Made by a program: the position numbers and the translations under genes. This document shows positions 37,037-48,285 of a DNA stretch of 64,000 nucleotides, in pieces. The stretch's first letter is position 1, and every line of letters starts with the position of its first letter. Under the pieces are notes generated by a model. The model did not search any database, was not told where the DNA came from, and saw only the letters and a list, made by a program, of their open reading frames with translations. This DNA comes from Hexactinellida sp. DTS-2022 (lineage: Eukaryota; Porifera; Hexactinellida): positions 1,798,001-1,862,000 of the forward strand of contig JAPNXP010000011.1 of the NCBI GenBank assembly GCA_028753945.1, written 5' to 3'.

Positions 37037-39279
37037 ACCTGAAGGTGGTCTATGTATGTATTAACCATTTTCAGAAAGAAGACATAGACTAGACTTTCAA
37101 AGTCCCAAGAGGAGATAGTACTTTTACTGAAGTACCGCGGGCGAAGCCAAAGCTGAAGGAAGGCGCTGTACCAAGTTTGCTGCCCGGCTGCCCAGCGTAT
37201 TACTCAACCAAACCTAACAAACGGAATCGCTTCTCATACGATGCAAAAGAGGAAGAATTGATGAACCAAACACTACAAATCAGCTTGAAATCCGAAAGAC
37301 AAGAGGAAAAGAAGTTTGTGGTAACTCTCCACAGGACTTGAAAGATAAGTTAACCTTGATTTATTTACCTAATAGTTGGTTGGTGTGGTTGCCTTAATCA
37401 GAGCAACATAACGTTTGTTCTAGCTAAAATGACTGAAAAATATCTCCGAAGATTTGTACCTTGAAATCAATGCTTATTTATCCACCTCGACCTATTTTAA
37501 TGGACAGAGTATATCCGTTCCCATTGCTGCAATTAGTGGCATCCGAGAAATTGAATTTGTTTTGCAGGAACTTGCTTTAAAATACAACTCTAGTTCTTAT
37601 TGTGATTATCCCTTTAATTTCGGTTGTGCATCCTATGAAGATGTATGTCAATAATATAATTCAGAAAGAACAAGTTTATCCAAGTTAGCTCCTCATTTGA
37701 CTATGGAGTCATGTTTTCCGTCTAACAATGAGCGTCAAAATGTCAAACTGGTTTTGAAAGTCGTTAACGAATTAAAAATATCTGCGCTAACTATCCAGAA
37801 CGAATTGCGTTATCCAGAATATAGAATGAATAGAAATTGTTCAACGTGAACACACCATATAAAGGAATACGTTTGAACGATAATTTCTCTCGACCTTTGA
37901 CTTTTAATGACGAGCGATTTCTATTTATAACTCGTGTAGTTTTGGTTAGATGCATGGCAAACTTTACCAGAAAAAATTGGCAAACTGAGTAAACAAACAT
38001 ACACCAGTTTTAGACATGCTTGTATTGCCTTACCACAAATTACCAATCATTTGACTCAATCTTGTGGCTTTACATAGTATGTGTTGTCCTCCTTTCTACA
38101 GACGGATCCCTTGGAACACCATTTCGGTCTATACCGTATGATGTCTGGTTCTAATTATCACATTTCCTATCTTCAAATCCTTGAACCGAGCATCGACTTG
38201 AACTTTCTAGCATATTAAACATGTTTACTGACCAACAAGACACTTCCTTTCAATCTATTCAGTCATTTATTAAGTCATTTTCTTGTCCGTATTCCACTAC
38301 TGATGGTGAATTCAATTTGTAGCCATTTCTTGATGAGATTCATGACCTATCAACAATAGATTGTGGTTTACAGTTGCTTCAACCATTACCCTTTATTGCA
38401 GGCTATACTGTCCATCAGTACCTGAAACAAACAAAACCGTGTCATGTCTGTCTACATATGCTAACAGTTGATAAAGAATTTCCTCTTGATTTAGACCTGG
38501 ACTCTCAGTATAAACTTCAGCAGCTAACGGAACGTGGCGGACTTAAATATCCATCTGAGCCAGTTTTAAATTCCATATTTGTTATATAGAAGACCTTTAG
38601 TGCCATCGAAAACAATAAAGAGCAGATGGCGAAGCTTGTAAGTGGACCTTCTAGAAAAATACTAGTTGAACTCACGTTGGTGTATTTGGAAGTTAGCGAT
38701 AATCGTGATCCAAGTATTTGGAAGTCTACTTGTATTAGCTGTGGTGTGTTTAGTTGGAACATCTTATCGAAGCTAGTCTATACAGCAGCGAATTGCTTTC
38801 TTGCAAACAAAATTAAGAATTATATCTCGCTGGTTCTTTCAAAAAGTATAGAAAGCGTAAATTTAAGAAATTCTCTTATTATGTGTCTAATTATTTGTAT
38901 TTACCATGATTTGTATTACTCTGTTATTCATATTTCTATTATGTAGTTAAGTGTGTCGTGTGTCACTGCTAGAGCCAGAGAGAGAAAGAAGAGAGAGGAA
39001 AGAAAACAAATAATTGTGTATTATTACTGTATATTAATATTAGAAATTGTACTGTTTGTGTTTATTATTACTATTAAATTATGAAAAACCAATCACCCTT
39101 CTCATTACAGCTAATACTAATCACGGGCTAGCAGGGCTGAGTTATGTTTACGACCTAGACACTCATAAAGAACTTAGTAGTTCAATATGAAGAACATTAA
39201 AAAATTGAAATTTCCCATCTTCTTGTGCATCCCTGGTACATCTACTGTCAGGCCATTTATAGAGTAGGCTATGGTTTAT

Positions 39280-41570
39280 CGTATCTGACCATAGAAGATC
39301 GGGGGATAAATATAGAAATGTATTAATCGAAAAACATAAATTGGACTGAGATAAACTAAATGTGCTATAATATTGAATCCATAAGGGATTACTAAGTTTA
39401 AACAAACAATAAATTAGAAAAAAAATGATGTGGGTAAGCATATAAATGTGTCATGTAAGCTTCTTTTTTATAATAAATCTAGTTCTTGAAACTATTTCAA
39501 AACTCGAGTTTAATTTTGTAAACTGGCATATTGAACTCAAACAAATATATTTTAGATGTGAACTAAATTACATTCATATGATTTTGAGGCTTCTTAAAGC
39601 AATTATTAAAAATAAGCTAATAAAGAGAATCAAAGCTAGTATTTCCGCCTAAGTTATTTAAGAGGCGTATTGCGTATAATACGTATTATACGTAATACGC
39701 TAGCCACCAGTACGTATTATACGTTAAATCTATGATCAACCAGGGATGTTTTTCGAAGTTAATTCAATAGAATATTTCTAATTATTGTTGTAAATACAAC
39801 ATCAAGCAAATAATCAAATTTGTTTATACAAACTATACTACGAGTCGATTAACAATAAAAGAATAACGATTAAACCAAAAGTTGTTCAATGCTAATTCCA
39901 TTAGATCGATATTATACGTATTATACGTAATACGTAACCAATAAAAGACGTATTAAACAACTTAGAAATTTTCCGCTGATTTTATGACTAGCTCACAATA
40001 TCCAGGGTGGTCGAAAAAAGAACTTATACACGTAGCTGGTTACTTAATTATCGATGGCTTTTGTACTGTGAATCCTTACCAATGGCCTTGTGCTATTTAT
40101 AAGTGTGTGTAGGGACAGATGATACACCCATTCAATGACGATGAAAATACAATGCACTGCAGGGTGGGCACACCCGATACGGCTGGTGCGGCGAGGGCCG
40201 TACCACCTTTTAGGATGGCGAGCTTTGCTGTAACACATCTAATTGTTCGAAATTATACTAACAATTGATAATTTATCCAATTAATGACTTTATGAACGCC
40301 GGACCCACTCAAATACCTGGTGCTGAACCGGCGGATCGCATTCGAAACCTGGTGCGAATCGCCGGACAGCATTCAAATAGCTGGTGCGGCTTCGCAGGAC
40401 CACATTCAAATACTGTAAAATTCTTCGCCGTACCACTTTTTGAAAGGACATGCCGCCTTTGCATTGTCTTGACAATCATCGTACATAGAAGTAAGTATAT
40501 CATCCACAGAGAAACAATCCAAGAGACAATGATTAATCAAGGAATAGGTAAGAAATATTATGATTAGATTTTTCTTTAATATTGTCTCTAGATCTGCGAA
40601 TAAGTTTTTGAATGAAATCTGAGATAAGTTGAATTCTCAACTATGATATTATCATATTATTTAATACAAAATCCTCAATTCCCCGAGATCTTACAACATC
40701 AAAGTCGAGGTCGATTTCTGATTTGGTCCAGTGACTCTTTTAGAATCAGAACTACCGATTGAAATGTACAGGTAGAATAATCCTAAGGATGTTCGATCTA
40801 TTTATCAATTAAAAAGAATTGGTCTTAAAGAAATTTTGGTTTAATTAATGTTTTTTACATAAATCAGCCATCTTCTCCATATTGTAAACAAAGTATAGCA
40901 TACTGATACTGTACTATAAGAACATATTACATAAGCCTACTATACTTGATAACGAATGTCATAACTATTATGTGATTGATGCAAGTACAATCAAACCACT
41001 TTGAACATTTAACAGTTGATGATGAGGTCAATTTATTTATTCATATTAGTACGTAATAAAGACTATACGTTTTCTGTTGAGAATAATTATACTTACTATG
41101 TTAATTAATTAATATGAAATGTAATTTGAATATTGAAAATTAAATTTAAACATTATCCCTATAACATAGAGTCAATACTATTGAAGTTCGGTGTGCCAAA
41201 AATTGGGTGCGGAATGTGTTGTGGGCAAAAAGGGCAGATTTGTGGGAAATTGACATTTTGGTAACAGATAGCCACAAATGACGTATAATTGACGTATAGG
41301 TTATTGATAGGTGCAAACTGAATCGCATCAACAAAAACTATCTATTTAATTAGAAAACAGTAGTTTTGGAAGATCAATTGGATTTTTAAATTAATATAAT
41401 TTGGTTTTGTAATTAATTTGAATATTCACCCTTAAATGTCTATCGTAAATCTTAACTTGGGTAAAAATAATCAAAAGTCTACACATATTCCAGGATAATA
41501 TGAAATTGTATTCAATTTAAAGATGGTAGATGAATGGTGAGTAAACTATCACAGGAGCAAATACTCTTAA
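39280..41570. other. Intergenic interval with palindromes and a minisatellite
   Basis: Near 39670-39735 and 39910-39950 the palindrome ACGTATTATACGT and relatives recur, in a pair of blocks about 200 bp apart that may be the ends of one MITE (TACGTAATACGC on the left). The rest is plain AT-rich DNA; the frames at 39163-39652 and 40044-40567 lack domains. Confidence 0.45.
40296..40425. repeat. GC-rich minisatellite, about 32-bp unit
   Basis: Four diverged units share the pattern GCCGGACNNCATTCAAATA-CTGGTGC. It stands out by GC content. Several spurious open frames on both strands arise from it. A flanking GC-rich scrap (GGTGCGGCGAGGGCCGTACC, near 40184) shares words with it (GTACCAC, GGTGCGG). 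Confidence 0.7.
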
Positions 41571-41574
41571 GATC

Positions 41575-42110
41575 CGTAGCTCGTTCTTGGTAGCGTAGTT
41601 GTCATTTGTGGAATACGAGCCCTTCGGTCTCGGTCGCTTTGCGACAGATCGCTGCTACGCACCTCAAGTTAACGGTCGCTGTGCGGCCTTACTCCTCACA
41701 CTTTCTACCATGGAAATGGTATATAGGGACTTTATGATTTTGAATTTTGATTAATTTGTTTACCTATTTTGTGTAAACAACAACAACAAAAATTCATATC
41801 AGAAATTTATAAACGCGAAAATCGTGTTCAGCATACTTGTTTACCTATAATACCCGTTGAAAGTTAACTTCTAGGTTGATTTTGAATTTATCATTAATTT
41901 GTTTATCTATTTTGTGTGAGCAACAACAACAAATATTAACATTAGAAATTTGCTAATGCGAAATTCGTGATCAGCATACTTGTTTACATATTATACATTT
42001 GGAAGTTAGCTTCTATCAAATTATAAATGCGGTTTCTAGTCCCCAATCACTTTAATACAATCCGGACAAACACACAAACAACAATCGAGATTTAATAATA
42101 TATATAATAT
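41575..42110 (-). mobile_element. Helitron-like element, non-autonomous
   Basis: Read on the minus strand it starts near 42105 with TATTAAATCTCGATTGTTG, then a GTTTGTGTGTTTGTCCGG tract and TTGTATTAAAGTGATTGGG. It passes two related ~110-bp units with TTGTTGTTGTTGTTTACAC-like runs, and ends in GC-rich palindromic DNA near 41600-41680 (GTCGCAAAGCGACCGAGACC). The 31330-31690 region holds the same components in rearranged order. Exact termini are not certain. Confidence 0.45.
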
Positions 42111-42458
42111 ATATATACTACATCACCCATAAATTTAAAGAACAACATATCTTAAATATTCACAAGCTTTTGGCATAGAGTCATAGACGGTAATAGCAAA
42201 TCTGTATGTAGAGAAGATGGTGAAGAAGGATAAAATAATGTCACAAACATTCAATACATCCAAAAAAATGGTTTTGAAGCTAATTAAAGTAGTTCATATT
42301 CCTGGAAACGATTACTGATAGTGTTAGCAAGCTGGAACTAAGCTCTGGCTCACCTTTGATTTTTATGAATGATGGTGACTTGATACCTCCATATATTGTC
42401 TGGACTTCATATCATGGTAATGAGTCCCATTTATTATTCCAATGGTATATACAAGATA

Positions 42459-42603
42459 CAGTGCCGTTGGAAGCAGATATAAAGTGATCAGGCCATGAAA
42501 TGACCGGCTAACAAGTGACGTAAGAGTGGCCAGGCTATTAGCCTGACCCCTTTATAAAATATGCGATCAGGCCTGACCGGCCTGATCACTTCCGCCGGCC
42601 CTG
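42459..42603. mobile_element. MITE with GGCCTGATCAGGCC-like palindromes
   Basis: It starts CAGTGCCGTTGGAAG and ends CTTCCGCCGGCCCTG. Both ends carry AGTGATCAGGCC, and GCCAGGCTATTAGCCTGACC forms an interior palindrome. The flanking octamers do not match convincingly. The GC content and ends fit a hAT-type MITE. Confidence 0.6.
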
Positions 42604-42994
42604 TGACATACAGATGCGAATAATCGCTTAAAACTAAGCTCTACAGCCTTAATTTATGAGATACAAAATTGTTGGATCATCAAAATTGGCACATTTCTAT
42701 GCCCATGTAAGGTCATTTTATAAATCGTGAGAGTAAGGGTCATCAAATTTATAATCACGCATAGGAAGTTAAGTTTCGCGAGCATTTTTCACTAGTATGT
42801 TTTGATTCTAAGTGATCGGGTGCATGATAATTATATTTAGCGGGAGGGGTAACCCCAAAGATCGATGTTTGGTCCTAACCTTACCAATTTTCTCTTTCCA
42901 AATTATTTTTTGATTAATTTTAAAGTTTCAACCCAGTATTGATATAGGCCAGCTAAATTCCAAACAAAATCATAAAAAATGTTGGCATTCAAGC

Positions 42995-43556
42995 CAGGGT
43001 TGGGGCCAATTACAATTATAATTGTGTAATTGGTAATTCATTACAATTATACTGTAATTGTAATGTAATTGTAATTAAAAAATTTCAGGAGTCTGATAAT
43101 CGTAATTAATAGTAATTGAGTTTTCCATTTGGTGTAATTGTTCAATTACGTTTTAGTTTTTCATGGTGTGAATTCAAAAAATGCATGTAACTGTGAAATA
43201 ACAAATGAAACAATTAATTCCTCGTTAACAAGGAAGCCAAACATACTAGTATACTAGTCAAAATAATTACATAAATTAGAACTTTCGATTATAATAATAA
43301 AGTCGTATCCAATATTCATTTACAATGTCTCCTCCTAAAATTCATAAATAGTAGATTGTCATTTCTTTTGATAGTAAAAGTTAATAACTATACAATGTAT
43401 TTATAATTAATTGTAATTGGGGGGGGGGATGAAATGTAATTGTAATTGGAACATTTTCGTACATCGATAATTGTAATTAATTGTAATTGAAAATTTTACA
43501 TGTCTTGTAATTGATTCGTAATTGTAATTGAACAAATGTAATTCACCCCAACCCTG
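42995..43556. mobile_element. hAT-type MITE built of TAATTGTAATTG arrays
   Basis: 562 bp with ends CAGGGTTGGGGCCAATTAC and GTAATTCACCCCAACCCTG. Flanking octamers attcaagc (42987-42994) and attccagc (43557-43564) match at 7 of 8 bases. The arms are arrays of AATTACAATTATAATTGTAA-type words, and a G9 run lies near 43420. There is no coding capacity. Confidence 0.85.
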
Positions 43557-44180
43557 ATTCCAGCAATCAATCCCTCTGCAAGTGCTGAACCAATGAAAAC
43601 TAGTTAGTTGAGATAATGTAAACTTGACATTTGCAGGTGTTTGTGAACTGAATGAAGCGTCTAGTGACAAAATGTAATTTTTATGTGAACAAAATATTAT
43701 TTTGTAACAATTGTCAAAATGACATTCGTATGTAGCGAAGTGTCCTGCTACTTGCCACCTGTGGCATACATGGGAATATGGCTGGACCTCAGTGGAAAAT
43801 AATCATAATTATCTGAAATTAAGAACCTAGAGCAATTCAACCATGTCGTGTTCAAATGAACAATTGGAAACGGTATATTCAAATTGCCTAATAATGATCA
43901 GAAATTCTGTTTAATTATCTCATTATAGGGTTAATGAGTAGACAACTCCATAAAAATGTAAATTGATAAATATTGCTATTTTACTGAGCCGACTATACTA
44001 TAGTATAGGGCCCAGTATTGGTCTTAGTGCTTTGGTTAAATTTTGCTAAACAAAATTCCTTCCACAAACAGTTAACAAATAGTTTCTCGATTTCAATGCG
44101 ACGGCGGGATTATACCAACATGGAAGTAGGAATTTGATCAATGTTTGAGGTAGGAAATAGACCAACGTATTTTACAATTA

Positions 44181-44518
44181 CAGTCAACTCCCGTTATAAC
44201 GAAGTCGGATATAACTAAGTCATTCAATGGTCCAGAAATCCTTCTATCTTATTACATTATTAAAACTTCGGTTACAACGAAATGGATATAACCAAATTTC
44301 GCTAATAACGAAGAAATCTAAATCCCATATGCCTCTAAACTATTGATTTTACTCCGGTTATAACGAACTCCGGTTATAACGAAATCCGTTTAAATAAAAC
44401 TCCGGTTACAACGAAATTAAACTTGTAAAGAACTCTTTTTGATCGAACTCTGCTTACCTCCGCTTAAAACGAAATGAAACCACGGTCCCGGGCAGTTCGT
44501 TATAACGGGAGTTGACTG
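44181..44518. mobile_element. pogo/Tc1-mariner-type MITE, CAGTCAACTCCCG ends
   Basis: 338 bp with ends CAGTCAACTCCCGTTATAAC and its complement at 44499-44518, flanked by TA (44179-44180 and 44519-44520). The inside repeats CTCCGGTTATAACGAA several times. A related element with CAGTCAACTCCGC ends lies at 58266-58450. Confidence 0.9.
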
Positions 44519-45039
44519 TACTATAAACAATACGTAGATTTAGCATTGAAACAGTACAACTATACTAAAATATAGTCAACAAAGGTGAATACCTTTTGTT
44601 ATTTCTCATCAAATTCGATAAATTAGGATGTTATTGTCTCAAAATCACTTATTTACAACAACACTATAGTATATTGTATGTCTACTCATATTATATTCAA
44701 TAAAAGCCAAAAGAATTGTTACTACATGATTACAAATGAACTTTTAAGTAGTTGAAGGAAAAAGGCTTAATGCACTCCTTTATCAATCAGGATGTTATTT
44801 ATACCTAAAGTCAAATGTGTCCATCATTTCAAAGCGTTTGTTAACTATTATAGGTTTACATTATTTCAGAAATTGAAATCATTACCATTAATTTAGTAGG
44901 ACGCTTAATTGTAGCAGTACATCATCAATTGTATTTTGTGAATTGGCAATAGTGCAAATTGTCAATAGACAACATACTTGGATCAATTTATTAAATACTG
45001 GATAAATATTAGAAGAATTGTAAATGCATTTGCCGCCCT

Positions 45040-45086
45040 CCTAGAAGTGCCGCCCGGGGGGGGGGGGGCACGGTACGCCACTGCCT
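45040..45086 (+). mobile_element. Truncated hAT-type end with poly-G
   Basis: GCCGCCCTCCTAGAAGTGCC, a G-run and then CACGGTACGCCACTG. The 3' terminus TACGCCACTG resembles the ends of hAT-type MITEs in this window (compare CAGTGGCGTA at 36119). No left partner was found. Confidence 0.45.
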
Positions 45087-45132
45087 GGAGCTTCTAATCT
45101 TAAAGGCTAGACTAATTGGATTAAACATAAAT

Positions 45133-46501
45133 CAGGGTTGCCAACCCTCCCGCTTTTTAGCCTTTATTTATCCCATCCTCCCGACCTCCCGCAAAACTTT
45201 TCAAACTCCAGCTTTCTTGGAAATTTGTCCTATGTAGGATTTTATTATATATAAGTAAAATAACTGGATTTTTTGGCAAAAATTAGACTATTTGCGAGTA
45301 GCAAGTTTTGTTCTACTTATATATTTGTAAGTTAGGAAAGATTCTTCAGACCCCTTATAATTACACTGCACCAGGGTTGGGTTCAAGTACAATTTACTTA
45401 AGTACTTCTGTAATTAAGTACATTTTTTGAGTACTTGTACTTGTACTTAAGTACTTCACCATTTTTCCGTTGTACTTGTACTTGTACTTAATTACTTTCC
45501 TCATTTTCTAAAGTACATGCACTTGTACTTGGTACTTGTTACTCGTGACTTTTTTTATCATTCAATATATTTCCAACACACATCATTGATGTTCGTCAAA
45601 TCCCATCTCAAATAAAGTAGTGCTACTTAATACTTAGTATATTAGGAATTGTGTTCGTGTCAAGGACTACTGCTACTTTCAATTAAATAGATTTGGATCA
45701 TACTATATAAACTATGTATTTAGCAATTTCTACTATTAGTACGAGAGATTTATCATAAGAGCTTGGGAAGTACTTGTACTTGTACTCAAGTATTTTCGTA
45801 ATTTTTTCATTGTACTTGTACTTAAGTACTTTAAGTTTACCTGTACTTGTACTGGTATTGTACTTGAATATCTGAAAAGTAGTAGTACTTGTACTTAAGT
45901 ACTTTCAAATGTATTTGAACCAAACCCTGCACTGCACTATTATGTTTTAATTCGAATTTGGAAGAAATTCTAAAAAATATCCCGGGTTGCTTACATCCTC
46001 CACAAAGTTGTTATACCAGATATGATGCTAAATTATTTCTCGTTAGTTTATATGTCAATCAATGCAACCAAGGGTTGAATAAGCTTTACAACACATTTAC
46101 AAAATTGATGTCCTATCGGGATTAAATTCCTCGCAATCTCTAGAAAAATGTCCCTAAATGACGAGAACTTTTTTTTGAAAATATTTAAATCTGCTACATC
46201 GACGTATATCTAATAAAACAACTACTTTGTACAAAACCATAATTCAATAATCAGCTATTTCGTTTTGTTGTATCATTGCATACATTGGGTGAATACGAGA
46301 TACGCGAAAAGAAATTTTATAAATAGAACTTTAAAAATAAGCGTTTCCTAATTGTAGATATTCAAACGTAAATTAATCAGATTGTATCGTTCTATTCATG
46401 ATAGATTCAAAGAAATAGCATATATTTTGAGTCTCCCGCTTTTCTCCCGATTTTTCACCTTCGACCTCCCGCTTTTTGGTTTTCAGAGGTTGGCATCCCT
46501 G
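45133..46501. mobile_element. hAT-type MITE with CCCGCTTTTT ends, carrying a nested MITE
   Basis: Ends CAGGGTTGCCAACCCTCCCG and TTTTCAGAGGTTGGCATCCCTG. The direct repeat cataaat lies at both sides (45126-45132 and 46502-46508). The 1369 bp include a complete nested MITE (45372-45929); without it the element is about 0.8 kb. CCCGCTTTTT words occur at both ends. No gene is encoded. Confidence 0.82.
45372..45929. mobile_element. Nested hAT-type MITE built of AAGTACTTGTACTT arrays
   Basis: 558 bp with ends CAGGGTTGGGTTCAAGTAC and GTATTTGAACCAAACCCTG. A perfect 8-bp duplication cactgcac flanks it (45364-45371 and 45930-45937). Both arms are arrays of the palindrome AAGTACTT with GTACTTGTACTT spacers; the ~200-bp centre is unrelated AT-rich DNA. 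Confidence 0.94.
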
Positions 46502-46694
46502 CATAAATCCGATTTAGATTAAACTGACTTCGAGTATTCAGGCGAATCACTAAAATGATCATTCCCATTAAAACGAAAAAGGTTGTTAATTCACTTCACC
46601 CAGGCAATAAATAGAATGATAAATACTATGAAACATGTTTTTTTAAGGCCGATCTTGGTGTAAATTTTGCACCAAGATTTTTGGGAGTTCCACA

Positions 46695-46822
46695 ACGATT
46701 CGGGTCGGCCGCTGCCGCTGCAGTGTTGAGTTACACCACGATTCGGCTTGGCCGCTGCCGCTGCAGTGCTGAGTTACACCACGATTCGGGTCGACGCTGC
46801 CGCTGCAGTGCTGAGTTACACC
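46695..46822. repeat. GC-rich 43-bp minisatellite, three units
   Basis: Units begin ACGATTCGGGTCGGCCGCTG and end GCTGAGTTACACC; two are 43 bp and the third is 42 bp. It contains GCCGCTGCCGCTGCAG. The high GC content against a ~66-70% AT background is striking. Open frames across it on both strands are repeat artefacts. Confidence 0.85.
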
Positions 46823-47398
46823 AAGGCCGCGCAGAGTCACACAAAGGTCTCAACCTTAAAAAAAAAATGCGCTGAAAAACGATGGACTTCTAACGCTCTA
46901 CAAACAAGATGCTGTATTGAATCAAATAATTCGGATAAGCAGCATTAGCATTCATCCCTGCAGATCTAGTCTTCTTTGGCTGGAGTATGGATAAACCATG
47001 GTACTCGCCCAGAGATACATGAAATATTTTGGATGATAGTTTCCACCTGTTCTGTGGAATGTATTCAACCGACACTCACACAACCCAAGGACAAATAACC
47101 ATGTAGAGGGATAGCATAATAAACTCAAATAACTTATATGGAGCTGAGTTACTTGTAACTGAAGTGGTTTATATTTATGTCTAAATTTCATTTCTGAGGG
47201 TATGGGTGTTTAAGAAATCAAACAATTCCTTATATGGCAGTTCAGTTACCAGTAACTAAGCTCGTATAAGTAATCTATAATAAACTTGATGTAATTTTCG
47301 AAACCAAGCTTGGAATATATAGAAATAGTTGATAAGCTAATGATTTACCGTAGATATAATATTTTATAATAAATGTATAAATGTCAAGTAACTTACAT

Positions 47399-47625
47399 GT
47401 AGCTTTGGAAAACTGGTGGTCGCGCGTTCCCTTAGCAGATTGAACATGTTGTTGGCATTGAAGGATATTTGTGTTAAGTTTAGAAGCTGCCCAATCGATT
47501 TTAGAAGTATTGTGATGGCCAATTATAGAACAGAGGGATGGTTCTATATCAAGTAATGATTGTGAAGTATTATTAGTGAATGGTAGAGATTCGTCTTCGA
47601 TACAATTTGAACTAGTTAAAGCCAT
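47399..47625 (-). CDS. Candidate first coding exon of an unidentified host gene
   Basis: A minus-strand ATG at 47625 in good context (ACAATATGG) opens 75 codons (MALTSSNCIEDESLPF, SLLDIEPSLCSIIGHH, WAASKLNTNILQCQQHVQ) that run to a strong donor, CTACAT|GTAAGT, at 47399/47398. Beyond the donor the frame continues 40 residues with hydrophobic intron-like sequence, so splicing is likely. The peptide looks helical and soluble with no domain I can name. No following exon could be confirmed; two similar ~45-nt blocks near 47160 and 47245, both with GTTAC-GTAACT and CATATAAG words, lie downstream in repeat-like DNA. It may or may not belong with the candidate exons at 29 kb on the same strand. Confidence 0.35.
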
Positions 47626-47872
47626 ATTGTGTAAAATAATAATGAAATATAATTCAAGACAGAAATTTTGTAGATGCTATAGGCAAGATAATCAAAATAT
47701 AAATATAAAATGGCTATATATTCTAGAAAAGTTATGTCCAAAAAGCAATTATTATTTTTAACCACTTGGCGGATATGCCCAGTGGGAAAATCTGCAAGAT
47801 GGAAAAGGTGAAACTTTCCAACATAAATAATTCATCAAACAAAAACACAAGGCTGAATATATATACGTATAT

Positions 47873-47960
47873 CTATACTATTAAAAAACAAGGATGTATA
47901 AATGTGTATATATATTTGTTTGTATGTTCCGAGTTGATTGAAGAAACTGGACAGTTTCCA
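47873..47960 (+). mobile_element. Helitron-like 5' end
   Basis: TCTATACTATTAAAAAACAA followed by ATATATTTGTTTGTATGTTC and a GAGTTGATTGAAGAAACTG block. This closely resembles the TC-initial starts of animal Helitrons. A related block is at about 26110-26150. The 3' end of this copy was not found. Confidence 0.45.
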
Positions 47961-48285
47961 AATGTTAATTTTGGCATACAATTTCAAATTTTCGACACCC
48001 GAAGAATCCAAATTATTAAATATTGCATTTTTGAACAGTACTAGTAATTCTAAGAAGGATGTAAATACTCAGAATTTCAAAAATCGAAAAATTTGAATTA
48101 GATATTCATAGTCTAAGTTTAGGATGATTGTGATCCAAACTAGTTAATGTAGAGCTAGCAATGCACTCCATTTGGCGCAAGTTCTGTGATAGTGCTAATT
48201 TAACTCTACACTATTAGTGTTACCAAACCCGCCACGTACATTTATCAGAATCAATTTAATTATTTTTTCTATAGATTTTCAAATA

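Larger units (their letters stand above)
35972..38890 (+). pseudogene. P-like THAP transposase, split and decayed
   Basis: The THAP finger starts at 35972 (MPNSCSVPGFKSNYN; the second Cys of the expected pair is Phe here) and reaches NISDLK, where a hAT-like element is inserted. The reading resumes at 37037 with DLKVVYVCINHFQ and the box PKLKEGAVPSLLPGCPAYY. The central RNase H portion with the first two acidic sites appears to be missing between about 37400 and 37640. ERQNVKLVLKV (about 37731), the D-x2-E block DPLEHHFG (about 38103, shifted frame) and the C-terminal block FIAGYTVHQYLKQ, CHVCLHML and ERGGLKYPSEP (about 38391-38560) follow. It ends near 38890 after AANCFLANKI. It is inactive. 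Confidence 0.82.
35721..39273 (+). mobile_element. P-like transposon with ~30-bp TIRs, split by a hAT-like insertion
   Basis: The left end CATAGCCTACTCTATATATG and about 10 bp more is matched in inverted orientation at 39244-39273 (CTGTCAGGCCATTTATAGAG then TAGGCTATG). The 3553-bp span holds a decayed THAP transposase. Without the 918-bp insertion the element would be about 2.6 kb. A flanking duplication is not evident. The TIR differs from that of the P-like element at 5692-9285, so the two are separate families. Confidence 0.72.

Noticed and set aside
40265-40567. 100-residue open frame
   Set aside because: It is largely composed of the 32-bp minisatellite and shows no domain.
46643-46948. 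Several open frames over the GC-rich minisatellite
   Set aside because: They are repetitive readings of the same 43-bp unit on both strands.
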